From positions 310,001 to 374,000 of the forward strand of contig NZ_JAQGLB010000006.1 in the NCBI RefSeq assembly GCF_027853965.1: DNA of 64,000 nucleotides, written 5' to 3'. Under the pieces are notes generated by a model that worked only from the letters and a program-made list of their open reading frames with translations, was not told where the DNA came from and searched no databases. This DNA is from Saccharopolyspora indica (GTDB taxonomy: Bacteria; Actinomycetota; Actinomycetes; Mycobacteriales; Pseudonocardiaceae). Shown here one piece after another: positions 53,245 through 61,140 of this stretch (the stretch's first letter is position 1; each line of letters starts with the position of its first letter). The translations under genes were made by a program, and so were the position numbers.

Positions 53245-54135
53245 TCAGAGAACCGCGCTGAGGCCGGATTCCGATTTGGACACGTCCACCAGGTACTGCC
53301 CGTACCGGGTCTTGGCGAGACCCTGCCCCAGCTCCAGGCAGGCATCGCGGTCGATGAAGCCCATGCGCAGCGCGATCTCCTCGATGCAGGCGATCCGGAC
53401 GCCCTGGCGGTGCTCCAAGGTCTGGACGTACTGGCTGGCAGCCATCAGCGAGTCGTGCGTGCCCGTGTCCAGCCAGGCGAACCCGCGCCCCAGGTTCACC
53501 AGATGCGCCCGGCCCTGCTCCAGGTAGGTCCGGTTCACGTCGGTGATCTCCAGCTCGCCCCGGTTCGAGGGGCGCAGTTCCCCGGCGATCTCCACGACGT
53601 CGGAGTCGTACACGTAGAGCCCGGTGATCGCGAGGTTGGACCTCGGGTGCTCGGGCTTCTCCTCGATCGAGATCAGCCGGCCCCGCTGGTCGAGCTCGCC
53701 GACCCCGTAGCGCTCGGGGTCGCTGACCGGGTATCCGAAGAGGACGCAACCATCGACGTCCTGCACCGAGCGGCGCAGCAGGTCCGAGAAACCCGGTCCG
53801 TGGAAGATGTTGTCGCCGAGGATCAGCGTCACCGGGTCCGAGCCGATGTGCTCGGACCCGATGACGAACGCGTCGGCTATCCCGCGCGGCTCGTCCTGCT
53901 CGGCATAGCTGATCGACATCCCGAGCGCGCTGCCGTCGCCGAGCAGGCGCTGGAAGCCCGCGAGGTCCGTCGGCGCGGAGATGAGCAGCACATCGCGGAT
54001 GCCCGCGAGCATCAGCACGGACAGCGGGTAGTAGATCATCGGTTTGTCGTAGACGGGCAGCAGTTGTTTCGAGACGCCGAGGGTGATCGGATGCAAACGC
54101 GTTCCGTGGCCTCCGGCGAGAATGATTCCCTTCAC
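53245..54135 (-). CDS. Glucose-1-phosphate thymidylyltransferase (RmlA-type)
   Basis: The 296-aa enzyme begins MKGIILAGGHGTRLHPITLG with the nucleotidyltransferase signature, followed by GVSKQLLPVYDKPMIYYP, LGDNIFHG and EEKPEHPRSNLAITGLYVYD. It makes dTDP-glucose, the entry to the deoxysugars. GTG 54135 is the start. It is followed by a 298-base gap holding SARP-type promoter B before the dehydratase gene. The SARP gene lies 64 bases upstream on the same strand. Confidence 0.95.
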   Translation of the reverse strand: MKGIILAGGHGTRLHPITLGVSKQLLPVYDKPMIYYPLSVLMLAGIRDVLLISAPTDLAGFQRLLGDGSALGMSISYAEQDEPRGIADAFVIGSEHIGSDPVTLILGDNIFHGPGFSDLLRRSVQDVDGCVLFGYPVSDPERYGVGELDQRGRLISIEEKPEHPRSNLAITGLYVYDSDVVEIAGELRPSNRGELEITDVNRTYLEQGRAHLVNLGRGFAWLDTGTHDSLMAASQYVQTLEHRQGVRIACIEEIALRMGFIDRDACLELGQGLAKTRYGQYLVDVSKSESGLSAVL

Positions 54136-54199
54136 AGTTCCGCCTTTTCTGGAGATCGAGCATCCGCCCCTGCGGCGCCCCTGATCCCGGGCAGCGCGC

Positions 54200-55042
54200 T
54201 CAGCGCTGCTGCTCCCGGTCGGCGATGAGCAATTCGTGGTACAGCTTCCTGAGCTCGGCACCGGGTTCGATGCCGAGCCGGTCGTTGAGGTCCTTGCGCA
54301 GGTCGTGGAAGGCGTCGAGAGCATCACTGCGCCGCCCGCTGCGCCCCAGCACCCGCATCAGCTGTCCGTGCAGCGTTTCGTCGAGCGGGTTCGCGACGAT
54401 CAGCAACCTCAACTCGCTGATGAGCTCGTGGTGCCCGCCCACCTCGATCTCGGCCTCGATCCACAGGTGCTGCGCGTTGCGCCGCTGCTCCTGCAGCGCG
54501 ATCGCCTCCGCCGCCAGCGTCGGACCGCAGGCGACGTCGGAGAGCGGGGAGCCCGTCCACATCCCCAACGCCGAACGCAGCAGCTTCGCCGCGGCGTCGT
54601 GCTCGTGCCTGCGCAGCAGATCCCGGCTCTGCTGGACGATCCGCTGGAACACGAACAGGTCGACCTGCTCGGGGTCGATGCGCAGCACGTAGCCCGACTG
54701 CCTGGTCACCAGGACCTCTTCGCCGCCGGTCGCGACGCCCCATTCCTTGAACATCCTGCGGAGCTGGTAGACGTAGGTCTGCGCGGTGGCGCGGGCCCGC
54801 TTCGGCTTCTCCTCCGGCCACAGCTCTTCGGCCAGGGTCTCGATCGGCACGATCCGGCCGGCCCGCAGCAGCAGCATCGCCAGCAGCTGGTGGACCTTCC
54901 GCGGCTTCGGCGCGAACTCCCGGTCGCCCACGACGACCTCGACCGGACCGAGCAAGCGGAACGCGGGAAGCGCTCGGCATGCATCCCGGGCGCCGTCCGC
55001 GGTCCTGGCACCTGGCTCCATCGTGAGAACGTGTCCTGACAT
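54200..55042 (-). CDS. SARP-family pathway-specific activator
   Basis: The 280-aa regulator has an OmpR-type winged helix at the N-terminus (FRLLGPVEVVVGDREF, KVHQLLAMLLLRAG, TYVYQLRRMFKEWG, residues about 27-115) and a bacterial transcriptional activation domain (VDLFVFQRIVQQSRDLL to LYHELL). It is of the small SARP form (ActII-ORF4, DnrI, RedD). SARPs bind 11-bp-spaced heptamers and recruit RNA polymerase; two matching sites lie at 51501-51554 and 53116-53158. It sits between the RmlA and AccC genes and may be co-transcribed with the carboxylase genes. Confidence 0.93.
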   Translation of the reverse strand: MSGHVLTMEPGARTADGARDACRALPAFRLLGPVEVVVGDREFAPKPRKVHQLLAMLLLRAGRIVPIETLAEELWPEEKPKRARATAQTYVYQLRRMFKEWGVATGGEEVLVTRQSGYVLRIDPEQVDLFVFQRIVQQSRDLLRRHEHDAAAKLLRSALGMWTGSPLSDVACGPTLAAEAIALQEQRRNAQHLWIEAEIEVGGHHELISELRLLIVANPLDETLHGQLMRVLGRSGRRSDALDAFHDLRKDLNDRLGIEPGAELRKLYHELLIADREQQR

Positions 55043-55064
55043 CCCGTAGATCCCTTCACCGTGG

Positions 55065-56465
55065 TCATGCCGCTGATTCCTGCGCGGATCCGGTTCCCCC
55101 GGCCGCTGGTCCTCCCCGCCTCTCGAGCACCTGGCCGACGATGTCCGTGGTGTGCTCGGCCCGGCGGAACTCGGCCGCGCCGATCACCTCGCGCAGGAAT
55201 CCGGCGGTCGTGCGAACGCCCTCGCCGCCGATCCGGAACTCTCCGAGCGCCCGGTCCATCCGGCGCAGCGCCTGATCCCTGGTCGGTGCCCAGACGACGA
55301 GCTTGGCGAGCAGCGAGTCGTAGCAGGCGGGCACCCGGTAGCCGGGGTAACCGTGCGTGTCCACCCGCACGAACGGGCCGCCGGCCGGTACGAACTCCCG
55401 CAGGAGTCCCGGCGTCGGCGCGAAATCGCGCGCGGGGTCTTCGGCATTGATCCGGCACTCGACCGCCACGCCGCGCGGTGCGAGGTCCTCCTGCCGGAAC
55501 GGCAGCGGCTGTCCGGCGGCAACCCGCAGCTGCTCGTGGACCAGGTCGATTCCCGTGACCATCTCGGTCACCGGGTGCTCGACCTGGATGCGGCAGTTGA
55601 CCTCCATGAAGTAGAACCGGTCATCCGGCCCGAGCAGGAACTCGAAGGTGCCCGCCCCCACGTAGCCGACCGCCGCCGCCCCGCGCACCGCGGCCCGCCC
55701 CATCGACTCGGCCACGGCCGGCGGCAGGCCCGGGGCCGGGCTCTCCTCCACGAGCTTCTGATGTCTGCGCTGCACCGTGCAGTCCCGCTCGCCCAGGCTC
55801 ACCACGTTGCCGAACTCGTCCGCGAGGACCTGGACCTCGACGTGCCGCGCGGTGGCGAGGTAGCGCTCGACGTAGACCCTCGGATCACCGAACAGCAGCT
55901 GCGCGTTGGCGGTGGTCTCCCGGTAGGCGGCCGCGAAGTCGCCGGCCTCGTGCACCACCCGCATCCCGCGCCCGCCGCCACCGGCGGCCGCCTTGATGAT
56001 CACCGGGTAGTCGATCTCGTCGGCGACCCGCTGCGCCTCCGCCACCGACAGCAGCGGTTCGAGGCTTCCGGGCAGCATCGGCAGCCCGGCTGCCGCCATC
56101 GCCTGCCTGGCGGCGGTCTTGTCGCCGAGCTGCGCGATGACGGCGCTGGGCGGTCCGATGTAGACCAGTCCGGCATCGCTGCACACCTCGGCGAAGTCGG
56201 GATCCTCGGAGAGGAACCCGTAGCCCGGGTGGACGGCTTGCGCCCCGGTCATCCGAGCGGCCTCCACGACGGCCGGGATGTTCAGGTAGCTGCGCTTGGC
56301 ATCGGCCGGTCCGATCTGAACGGATTCGTCGGCCCAGCCGACGACCGCCGACTCCCGGTCCTCGCTGGAGTGCACTGCGACGACCCCGATGCCCAGTTCC
56401 CGGCAGGTCCGCGCCACGCGCAGCGCGATCTCGCCCCGATTCGCGATCAACACCTTGTCGAACAC
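55065..56465 (-). CDS. accC: Acetyl-CoA carboxylase biotin carboxylase subunit
   Basis: The 466-aa subunit begins MFDKVLIANRGEIALRVART and carries the ATP-grasp glycine loop AAAGGGGRGMRVV near residue 165, HQKLVEESPAP near 235 and FMEVNCRIQVEHPVTE near 285. It has the short bacterial form (AccC without BCCP), unlike the fused AccA3 of actinobacterial primary metabolism. With BCCP and AccDA it would make malonyl-CoA for the PKS. It lies 2 bases after the BCCP stop. Confidence 0.93.
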   Translation of the reverse strand: MFDKVLIANRGEIALRVARTCRELGIGVVAVHSSEDRESAVVGWADESVQIGPADAKRSYLNIPAVVEAARMTGAQAVHPGYGFLSEDPDFAEVCSDAGLVYIGPPSAVIAQLGDKTAARQAMAAAGLPMLPGSLEPLLSVAEAQRVADEIDYPVIIKAAAGGGGRGMRVVHEAGDFAAAYRETTANAQLLFGDPRVYVERYLATARHVEVQVLADEFGNVVSLGERDCTVQRRHQKLVEESPAPGLPPAVAESMGRAAVRGAAAVGYVGAGTFEFLLGPDDRFYFMEVNCRIQVEHPVTEMVTGIDLVHEQLRVAAGQPLPFRQEDLAPRGVAVECRINAEDPARDFAPTPGLLREFVPAGGPFVRVDTHGYPGYRVPACYDSLLAKLVVWAPTRDQALRRMDRALGEFRIGGEGVRTTAGFLREVIGAAEFRRAEHTTDIVGQVLERRGGPAAGGTGSAQESAA

Positions 56466-56467
56466 GA

Positions 56468-56989
56468 TCAGACCGCCGGGTCCAAGGACAGCAGCTTCTC
56501 GCCGTGCTCCACGGGCTGACCGTCGGCCTTGATCAGCTCGATAACCCGGCCACCCCGATCCGCGGTCACCGGGATCATCATCTTCATCACCTCGATGATC
56601 CCGACCTGCGCGCCTTCGGCGACCAGGTCACCCGCGCTCACGAACGGCGGCGCACCGGGTTTCGGCGCGTGGTAGAACACGCCTACCGTCTCCGCGGTGA
56701 TGAACGCGAGGTCGACGCCGGTTTCGGGGAGCTCGACCGGTGCTGCGGGAGCGCTCGGTGCGACCACTGCCGCGACCGGTTCCTCCGGCCACTCCACGCC
56801 GACCGAAACGTCCCCGGCCGAGATCCGCAGCGAGCGGGGTGGGCGCGTTGATCCGGCGAGCAGCTGAATCGCGTTCTGGGTCACGCGATCCAGCAGATCG
56901 GCGTCCCCGGCCGGGTTGCCGATGCCGATACCGGCCCCGATCCGGCCACCGAACTCCCGCTCGAGGTGGTCGTTCCAGCTCTGCGTCAT
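56468..56989 (-). CDS. accB: Biotin carboxyl carrier protein of acetyl-CoA carboxylase
   Basis: The 173-aa protein has a helical N-terminal part, an Ala/Pro-rich hinge (residues 75-90) and a biotinyl domain with VGIIEVMKMMIPV, whose Lys is biotinylated (canonical EAMKM, here Val for Ala), and FYHAPKPGAPPFVSAGD, the thumb region of bacterial AccB. It carries CO2 between AccC and the transferase. It is 25 bases after the AccDA stop and 2 bases before AccC, in one operon. Confidence 0.9.
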   Translation of the reverse strand: MTQSWNDHLEREFGGRIGAGIGIGNPAGDADLLDRVTQNAIQLLAGSTRPPRSLRISAGDVSVGVEWPEEPVAAVVAPSAPAAPVELPETGVDLAFITAETVGVFYHAPKPGAPPFVSAGDLVAEGAQVGIIEVMKMMIPVTADRGGRVIELIKADGQPVEHGEKLLSLDPAV

Positions 56990-57014
56990 GTCCGTCCTCT
57001 CTGCTCGCCTGGAG

Positions 57015-58688
57015 TCAGTTCGCCGCGCCGTAGGAGCGGAATCTCGCGCGGCGGCGTGCCACGAGTTCCGCCGCGTCCAGCGCTGAAAGTCGTCGGAGCG
57101 CCCCGCTCAGCGCGGCGCTCACGCGGTCCGCGGCCGCACCGTGGTCGGCCTTGTTCCCGCCGTCGGGTTCCGGGATCACGCCGTCGACGATCCCGAGGTG
57201 CAGCAACTGCTTGGCATCGACGCGCAGCGCGGCGGCTGCGGCCGGGGCCATCGACGGGTCGTTCCACAGGATCGCCGCGCACCCTTCGGGGCTGATCACG
57301 GAGTAGATCCCGTTCGAGCAGATCAGCACCTCGTCGGCCACCGCGAGCGCCAGCGCGCCACCGCTGCCCCCTTCACCGGTGATCACCGCGACCACCGGTA
57401 CCGGGATCCCGGCCAGCAGCCGGATGCTCTCCGCGATGGCGACCGCCTGGCCGGATTCCTCGGCTTCCACCCCGGGGTGCGCACCCGGGGTGTCCACGAA
57501 GGTGATCACCGGCAGTCCGAGCTTGGCTGCCAGCCGCACCAGCCTGGCCGCCTTGCGATAGCCGTGCGGGCTCGGCATGCCGTAGTTGCGCTCCGGCAGC
57601 TCCGCCGCGGTTCGGCCCCGCTGGTGCCCGACCACCATCACCGGCACACCGCGAAACCGCGCCGGGCCGCCGACGATCGCCCCGCAGTCGCCGCCGAGCC
57701 GGTCGCCGCGCAGTTCCTCGAAGTCCGTGAACGCCCTGGCCAGGTAGTCCAGCGTCGTGGGCCGGCCGAGCTCGCGTGCCGCTCGCACCTGCTCCCACAC
57801 GTCGCGATCCGGCAGGTCGTGGTGGTCGCGCACCACCGCTGCGGAGACCTCGTCCACCGGACCGGCCGCGATCTCGGCGCCGCCGGGCATCGACAGCAGC
57901 CGCCCCAACGTGCCGCGCAACCCGCTGCGCGGACGTATGGCGTCGATCAAGCCGTGATCCAGGAGGAACTCCGCGGTCTGGAAGTCCTCCGGCAGCTGCT
58001 GCCGGATGGTCTGCTCGATCACCCGGCGTCCGGCGAACCCGAGCCTCGCGTGCGGCTCCGCGATCACCACGTCGCACAGCGTCGCGAAGGACGCGGCGAC
58101 TCCGCCGAACGTCGGATCGGTGATCAGGGAGATGGTGAGCACCCCGGCTTCGTCCAGCCTGCCGAGGGCCTGGCTGGTCTTGGCCATCTGCATCAGGGCG
58201 ATGGGCCCCTCCTGCATTCGCGCCCCGCCCGATGCGGCGACGATCAGCAGCGGGATCCGCTCCTGCAGAGCGCGCTCGGCCGCGAGCGTGATCAGTTCGC
58301 CGACCGCGGCACCGAGACTTCCGCCGAGGAACCGGAAGTCCATCACCGCCGCGATCACCCGCGAGCCCTCGATCGTCCCCGCCGCCACCAGCACCGCCTC
58401 GGACATGCCGGTCGCATCACGAGCGCGGGAAAGGCGCTGGGGGTAGGGGACCGAGTCGACGAACCCCAGCACGTCGGCGCTGCGCGCCGGGAGGTCGAGC
58501 ACTTCGACGCTGCTCTCGTCGAAGAGTTGCCCGACGCGTTCTTCCGCGGTGAGCCGGTGGTGGTTCCCGCAGTCCGGGCACACCTTGAGGTTGCGCTCCA
58601 ACCGCTTGCGGTACAGCATCGCGCCGCACCCCGGGCATTGCGACCAGTCGGCTTCCCGCGCGAGGGCACTTCCCAGCATCGTGGTCAT
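57015..58688 (-). CDS. Acetyl-CoA carboxylase carboxyltransferase, fused beta-alpha (AccDA)
   Basis: The 557-aa protein joins an AccD half, with the zinc ribbon CPGCG...CPDCG at residues about 18-41 and [15 protein letters not shown] loop ([15 protein letters not shown]), to an AccA half from about residue 280 ([58 protein letters not shown]). This bacterial type differs from the usual actinobacterial acyl-CoA carboxylase beta chain. It transfers CO2 to acetyl-CoA. ATG 58688 is used; upstream in-frame sequence lacks similarity. Confidence 0.92.
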   Translation of the reverse strand: MTTMLGSALAREADWSQCPGCGAMLYRKRLERNLKVCPDCGNHHRLTAEERVGQLFDESSVEVLDLPARSADVLGFVDSVPYPQRLSRARDATGMSEAVLVAAGTIEGSRVIAAVMDFRFLGGSLGAAVGELITLAAERALQERIPLLIVAASGGARMQEGPIALMQMAKTSQALGRLDEAGVLTISLITDPTFGGVAASFATLCDVVIAEPHARLGFAGRRVIEQTIRQQLPEDFQTAEFLLDHGLIDAIRPRSGLRGTLGRLLSMPGGAEIAAGPVDEVSAAVVRDHHDLPDRDVWEQVRAARELGRPTTLDYLARAFTDFEELRGDRLGGDCGAIVGGPARFRGVPVMVVGHQRGRTAAELPERNYGMPSPHGYRKAARLVRLAAKLGLPVITFVDTPGAHPGVEAEESGQAVAIAESIRLLAGIPVPVVAVITGEGGSGGALALAVADEVLICSNGIYSVISPEGCAAILWNDPSMAPAAAAALRVDAKQLLHLGIVDGVIPEPDGGNKADHGAAADRVSAALSGALRRLSALDAAELVARRRARFRSYGAAN

Positions 58689-59015
58689 ACGCGGACGTCC
58701 TCCCCACAGATGGTTAATGCGTGCGACCGGGACGTCGAACGACCGCACAGCGAGAACGTTCGAATAAGGGCAAGTCCCCATCAACCGCAGAGCTGCAAGC
58801 CAGAACACACGATTCAAAACAACTGCGCACTGCATTCAGGACGGATCGCCGGCTGTTTCACCAACACCCGCCCCGCTGCGCGTACATCGTAAGCACGCCG
58901 CGCCGGGCGAATCCAGCGCCGCAATCCCGATCTATGTCAAATCTACTACAAGAAGATGTGAAGAATTTAATCGAAGCACCTGCCCGCCCCGGGAGCGAAG
59001 CCGCCGGGCAACAAG
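58689..59015. other. Intergenic region before accDA, locally AT-richer
   Basis: The 327 bases before the response-regulator terminator hold no gene. Stretches such as 58925-58975 are much poorer in GC than the rest of the window. The promoter of the carboxylase-SARP transcript should lie here. Heptamer-like TTCGAAC, TCGCTGT and TCGTTCG with 11-base spacing lie on the minus strand near 58745-58775, but no -10 follows at 8 bases. Confidence 0.4.
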
Positions 59016-59047
59016 GCGCCGCCCGGGATCGAAACCCCGGGCGGCGC
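59016..59047 (-). terminator. Terminator of the response regulator gene
   Basis: GCGCCGCCCGGG (59016-59027) pairs perfectly with 59036-59047 over an 8-base loop, about 30 bases beyond the response-regulator stop. It isolates that gene from the accDA operon. Confidence 0.7.
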
Positions 59048-59077
59048 GATCGCAGCCGGTATCGGGCACCAGGGCGC

Positions 59078-59740
59078 CTAAGCCCCTTCGCCGATCCGGA
59101 ACCCGATGCCGCGAACGTTGACGATCCACTCCTTGGCCCCCAACTTGCTGCGCAAACTGCTGACATGGGTGTCGATCGTCCGGCTGGCCAGGGAGAAATC
59201 ACTGCCCCAGACCTCGGATATGATGCGCCGTCGCGGCACCACGCTCTCGGGCTGGGACGCCAGCAGTCGCAGCAGATCGAACTCCTTGCGCGTGATGCCG
59301 ATCCGGCGCCCACCGACGTGAACCTCCCTGGCATCGGTGTCGATGACCATCCGGCCGCGGCGGATTCGGGACCGGGATCCCGAATCCGCGCGCACCCGCC
59401 GCATGAGCGCATCGATCCTCGCCACGAGTTCGTGGAACCCGTAGGGCTTGACCAGGTATTCGTCGAATCCCGCACGCAATCCGCGGACCCGCTCCGGCTC
59501 ACCGCCCCGGGCGGCGAGGGCGATCATCGGAGTATCGCTCGCCGACCGGATCCGCCTGCAGACCTCCCAGCCGTCGAGATCGCGCAATTCCAGGTCCAGC
59601 AGCACCAAGTCCGCCTCGCGGTGCAGGTCGAGCGCATCAGCACCGGTGCCCACCGCACTCGCGTCGTAGCCCTGCCACCTCAGCGACCGGGTCAGGGACC
59701 CCGCCACGGCACGGTCGTCGTCCACTACCAGAACTCGCAA
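59078..59740 (-). CDS. OmpR/PhoB-family response regulator, orphan (JadR1/LanI-like)
   Basis: The 220-aa protein has a receiver domain with the acidic pair VVDDD (residues 6-9), phospho-acceptor D49 in LVLLDLEL and Lys98 in YLVKPYG, then a winged-helix output domain (ITRKEFDLLRLLASQPE, TIDTHVSSLRSKLG). The switch Thr, normally in LTAR, is Ala (LAAR, residue 76), so phosphorelay may be weak or absent. No histidine kinase is near. Atypical OmpR-type regulators control angucycline clusters (JadR1, LanI, LndI). The start is TTG 59740. Confidence 0.85.
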   Translation of the reverse strand: MRVLVVDDDRAVAGSLTRSLRWQGYDASAVGTGADALDLHREADLVLLDLELRDLDGWEVCRRIRSASDTPMIALAARGGEPERVRGLRAGFDEYLVKPYGFHELVARIDALMRRVRADSGSRSRIRRGRMVIDTDAREVHVGGRRIGITRKEFDLLRLLASQPESVVPRRRIISEVWGSDFSLASRTIDTHVSSLRSKLGAKEWIVNVRGIGFRIGEGA

Positions 59741-60325
59741 GATGTCCCCATTCCATTCCGAGCACACCCGTGCCGGTGCCATCATGCGCACGCGAGCCGA
59801 CCCCACCCGCCGACGAAAACCGCATCAACGACGGACTCGGCAAGCGGAGGCCGGCTCGGCGTACCGAACCGCGACGGATCAAAAACGGTTTCACCAGTCG
59901 AGAAACCGCCCGCCCGCCGGAGTTCGAGAGATCACAGAACCCGAAAGCACCTTTTAAAGCTGTACCAATTCTTCACGACCCCCAGCGCAGCACGAAACCG
60001 GGAAATGGCGGCATCAGCCGCACTCCCAGCAACCTTTCTCCGATTTCAGACCACAGTACACGGCGGATCACGGTTCGACAACCATGTTTCACGGGCCGCA
60101 CAGCACCATTCCACAGCCGCGCAACTCTGGGTTTTAACGATACAACCAATTCCGGGGATTAGCGCTTACGCAGCAGCCCTCGGCACGCAAACAGACCATT
60201 CCCCGCCGCGCCGATCGTCGATCGAGATTCCTCAAGACCGGCCAGGAACGAACAGCGCGCTCCCCCGACCAGGAAGCACGCCCGCGATGACCGACTTCGA
60301 CCGGCCGAGACCGCCGGGCGGCGCA
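59741..60325. other. Gene-free, locally AT-rich region
   Basis: 585 bases between the response-regulator start and the TetR stop hold no supported gene. Segments around 59945-60075 and 60120-60170 are unusually AT-rich for this genome. The response-regulator promoter must lie in the first part. No repeat, RNA gene or transposon mark was seen. Confidence 0.4.
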
Positions 60326-61030
60326 TCACGCCTCAATCCGGCCAGTTCGCAGCAGGTAGCTCTCGACCCCATCGAGGACGCACTTCAAACCGAACTCGAA
60401 TTCCTCCCAGATGTGTCCGTCATCACCTTTCCGGTCGCTGATCTCAGCAATGGTCGACGCCAATCTCTGGTATGGACCACTGCGGTCGGCGGCGTCGCCG
60501 GTGGCGTCGCCGAACCGGTTTCGCCACCAGTCGCCGGTCCCCGCCCGGCCATCGGCTCGCGCACGCGCGTCGTCCAGCAGACCCAGCGCGAGCCCTTGCC
60601 CGTAGGAGGTGACGACACCCAGGAGGTACAGCTGCTCGTGGGCGGCCAGGCCGAGCCCGTCGAAGGCGGCGAGCGCCCACTCCATCGACGCGAGCATGTT
60701 CGGCCGCATCGGCGGCCGCGAGGTGGCGGTGGCCGCGAGCACCCACGGGTGCGCGAAGTAGGACCGCCAATCCTGCTTCGCGAGCGCTTCCAGCGCATCG
60801 CGCCAGCGCTCGGGCCGCGGCTCCGGGTAGGCGAACTCCCCGACCACCTCGTCGACCATGAGCTCGACGAGCACGTCGCGGTTCCGGACGTGCCGGTAGA
60901 GCCCCATCGCGCTGACGCCGAGGCGCTCCGCGATGTTGCGCATCGACACCGCGTCGAGGCCTCGCTCGTCGGCGATCTCGACCGCCGCCGACACGATGAC
61001 CGGCAATGCCAGCCCTTTGCGCCTGGTCAC
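60326..61030 (-). CDS. TetR-family repressor of the adjacent efflux pump
   Basis: The 234-aa protein has an N-terminal HTH (SMRNIAERLGVSAMGLYRHV, residues about 24-43) and a TetR C-terminal domain with helical ligand pocket (VVTSYGQGLALGLL). It is divergent from the 14-TM MFS pump with a 13-bp inverted repeat in the gap, the classic drug-sensing pair. GTG 61030 is preferred since the frame upstream (to ATG 61108) would cover the operator; ATG 61066 is an alternative. The inducer is probably the cluster product or an intermediate. Confidence 0.88.
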   Translation of the reverse strand: MTRRKGLALPVIVSAAVEIADERGLDAVSMRNIAERLGVSAMGLYRHVRNRDVLVELMVDEVVGEFAYPEPRPERWRDALEALAKQDWRSYFAHPWVLAATATSRPPMRPNMLASMEWALAAFDGLGLAAHEQLYLLGVVTSYGQGLALGLLDDARARADGRAGTGDWWRNRFGDATGDAADRSGPYQRLASTIAEISDRKGDDGHIWEEFEFGLKCVLDGVESYLLRTGRIEA

Positions 61031-61091
61031 ACCCCGTCCACCTTCCCGGTTCGCGCGCTGCTCCATTTCGGTGGTTTCGCACCCGAGCTCA

Positions 61092-61127
61092 GCGTACAGT
61101 GTAATCACGTTTGCTTACAGCGTACGC
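61092..61127. promoter_or_regulatory. TetR operator between repressor and MFS pump
   Basis: GCGTACAGTGTAA (61092-61104) and TTACAGCGTACGC (61115-61127) are an inverted repeat with 11 of 13 bases paired and a 10-base spacer. It ends 4 bases before GGAGAAC, the pump's ribosome site, and must overlap the promoters of both genes. Confidence 0.75.
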
Positions 61128-61140
61128 AAAGGAGAACTTC

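Noticed and set aside
58745-58775. Heptamers TTCGAAC, TCGCTGT, TCGTTCG at 11-base spacing before accDA as a third SARP site.
   Set aside because: No -10 hexamer follows at 8 bases and the GAGAACG element shared by the two good sites is missing; kept only as a note in the intergenic entry.
59896-59912. CGAGAAACCGC, an 11-base match to the dispersed repeat.
   Set aside because: Flanking sequence does not align to either copy, so a chance match is most likely.
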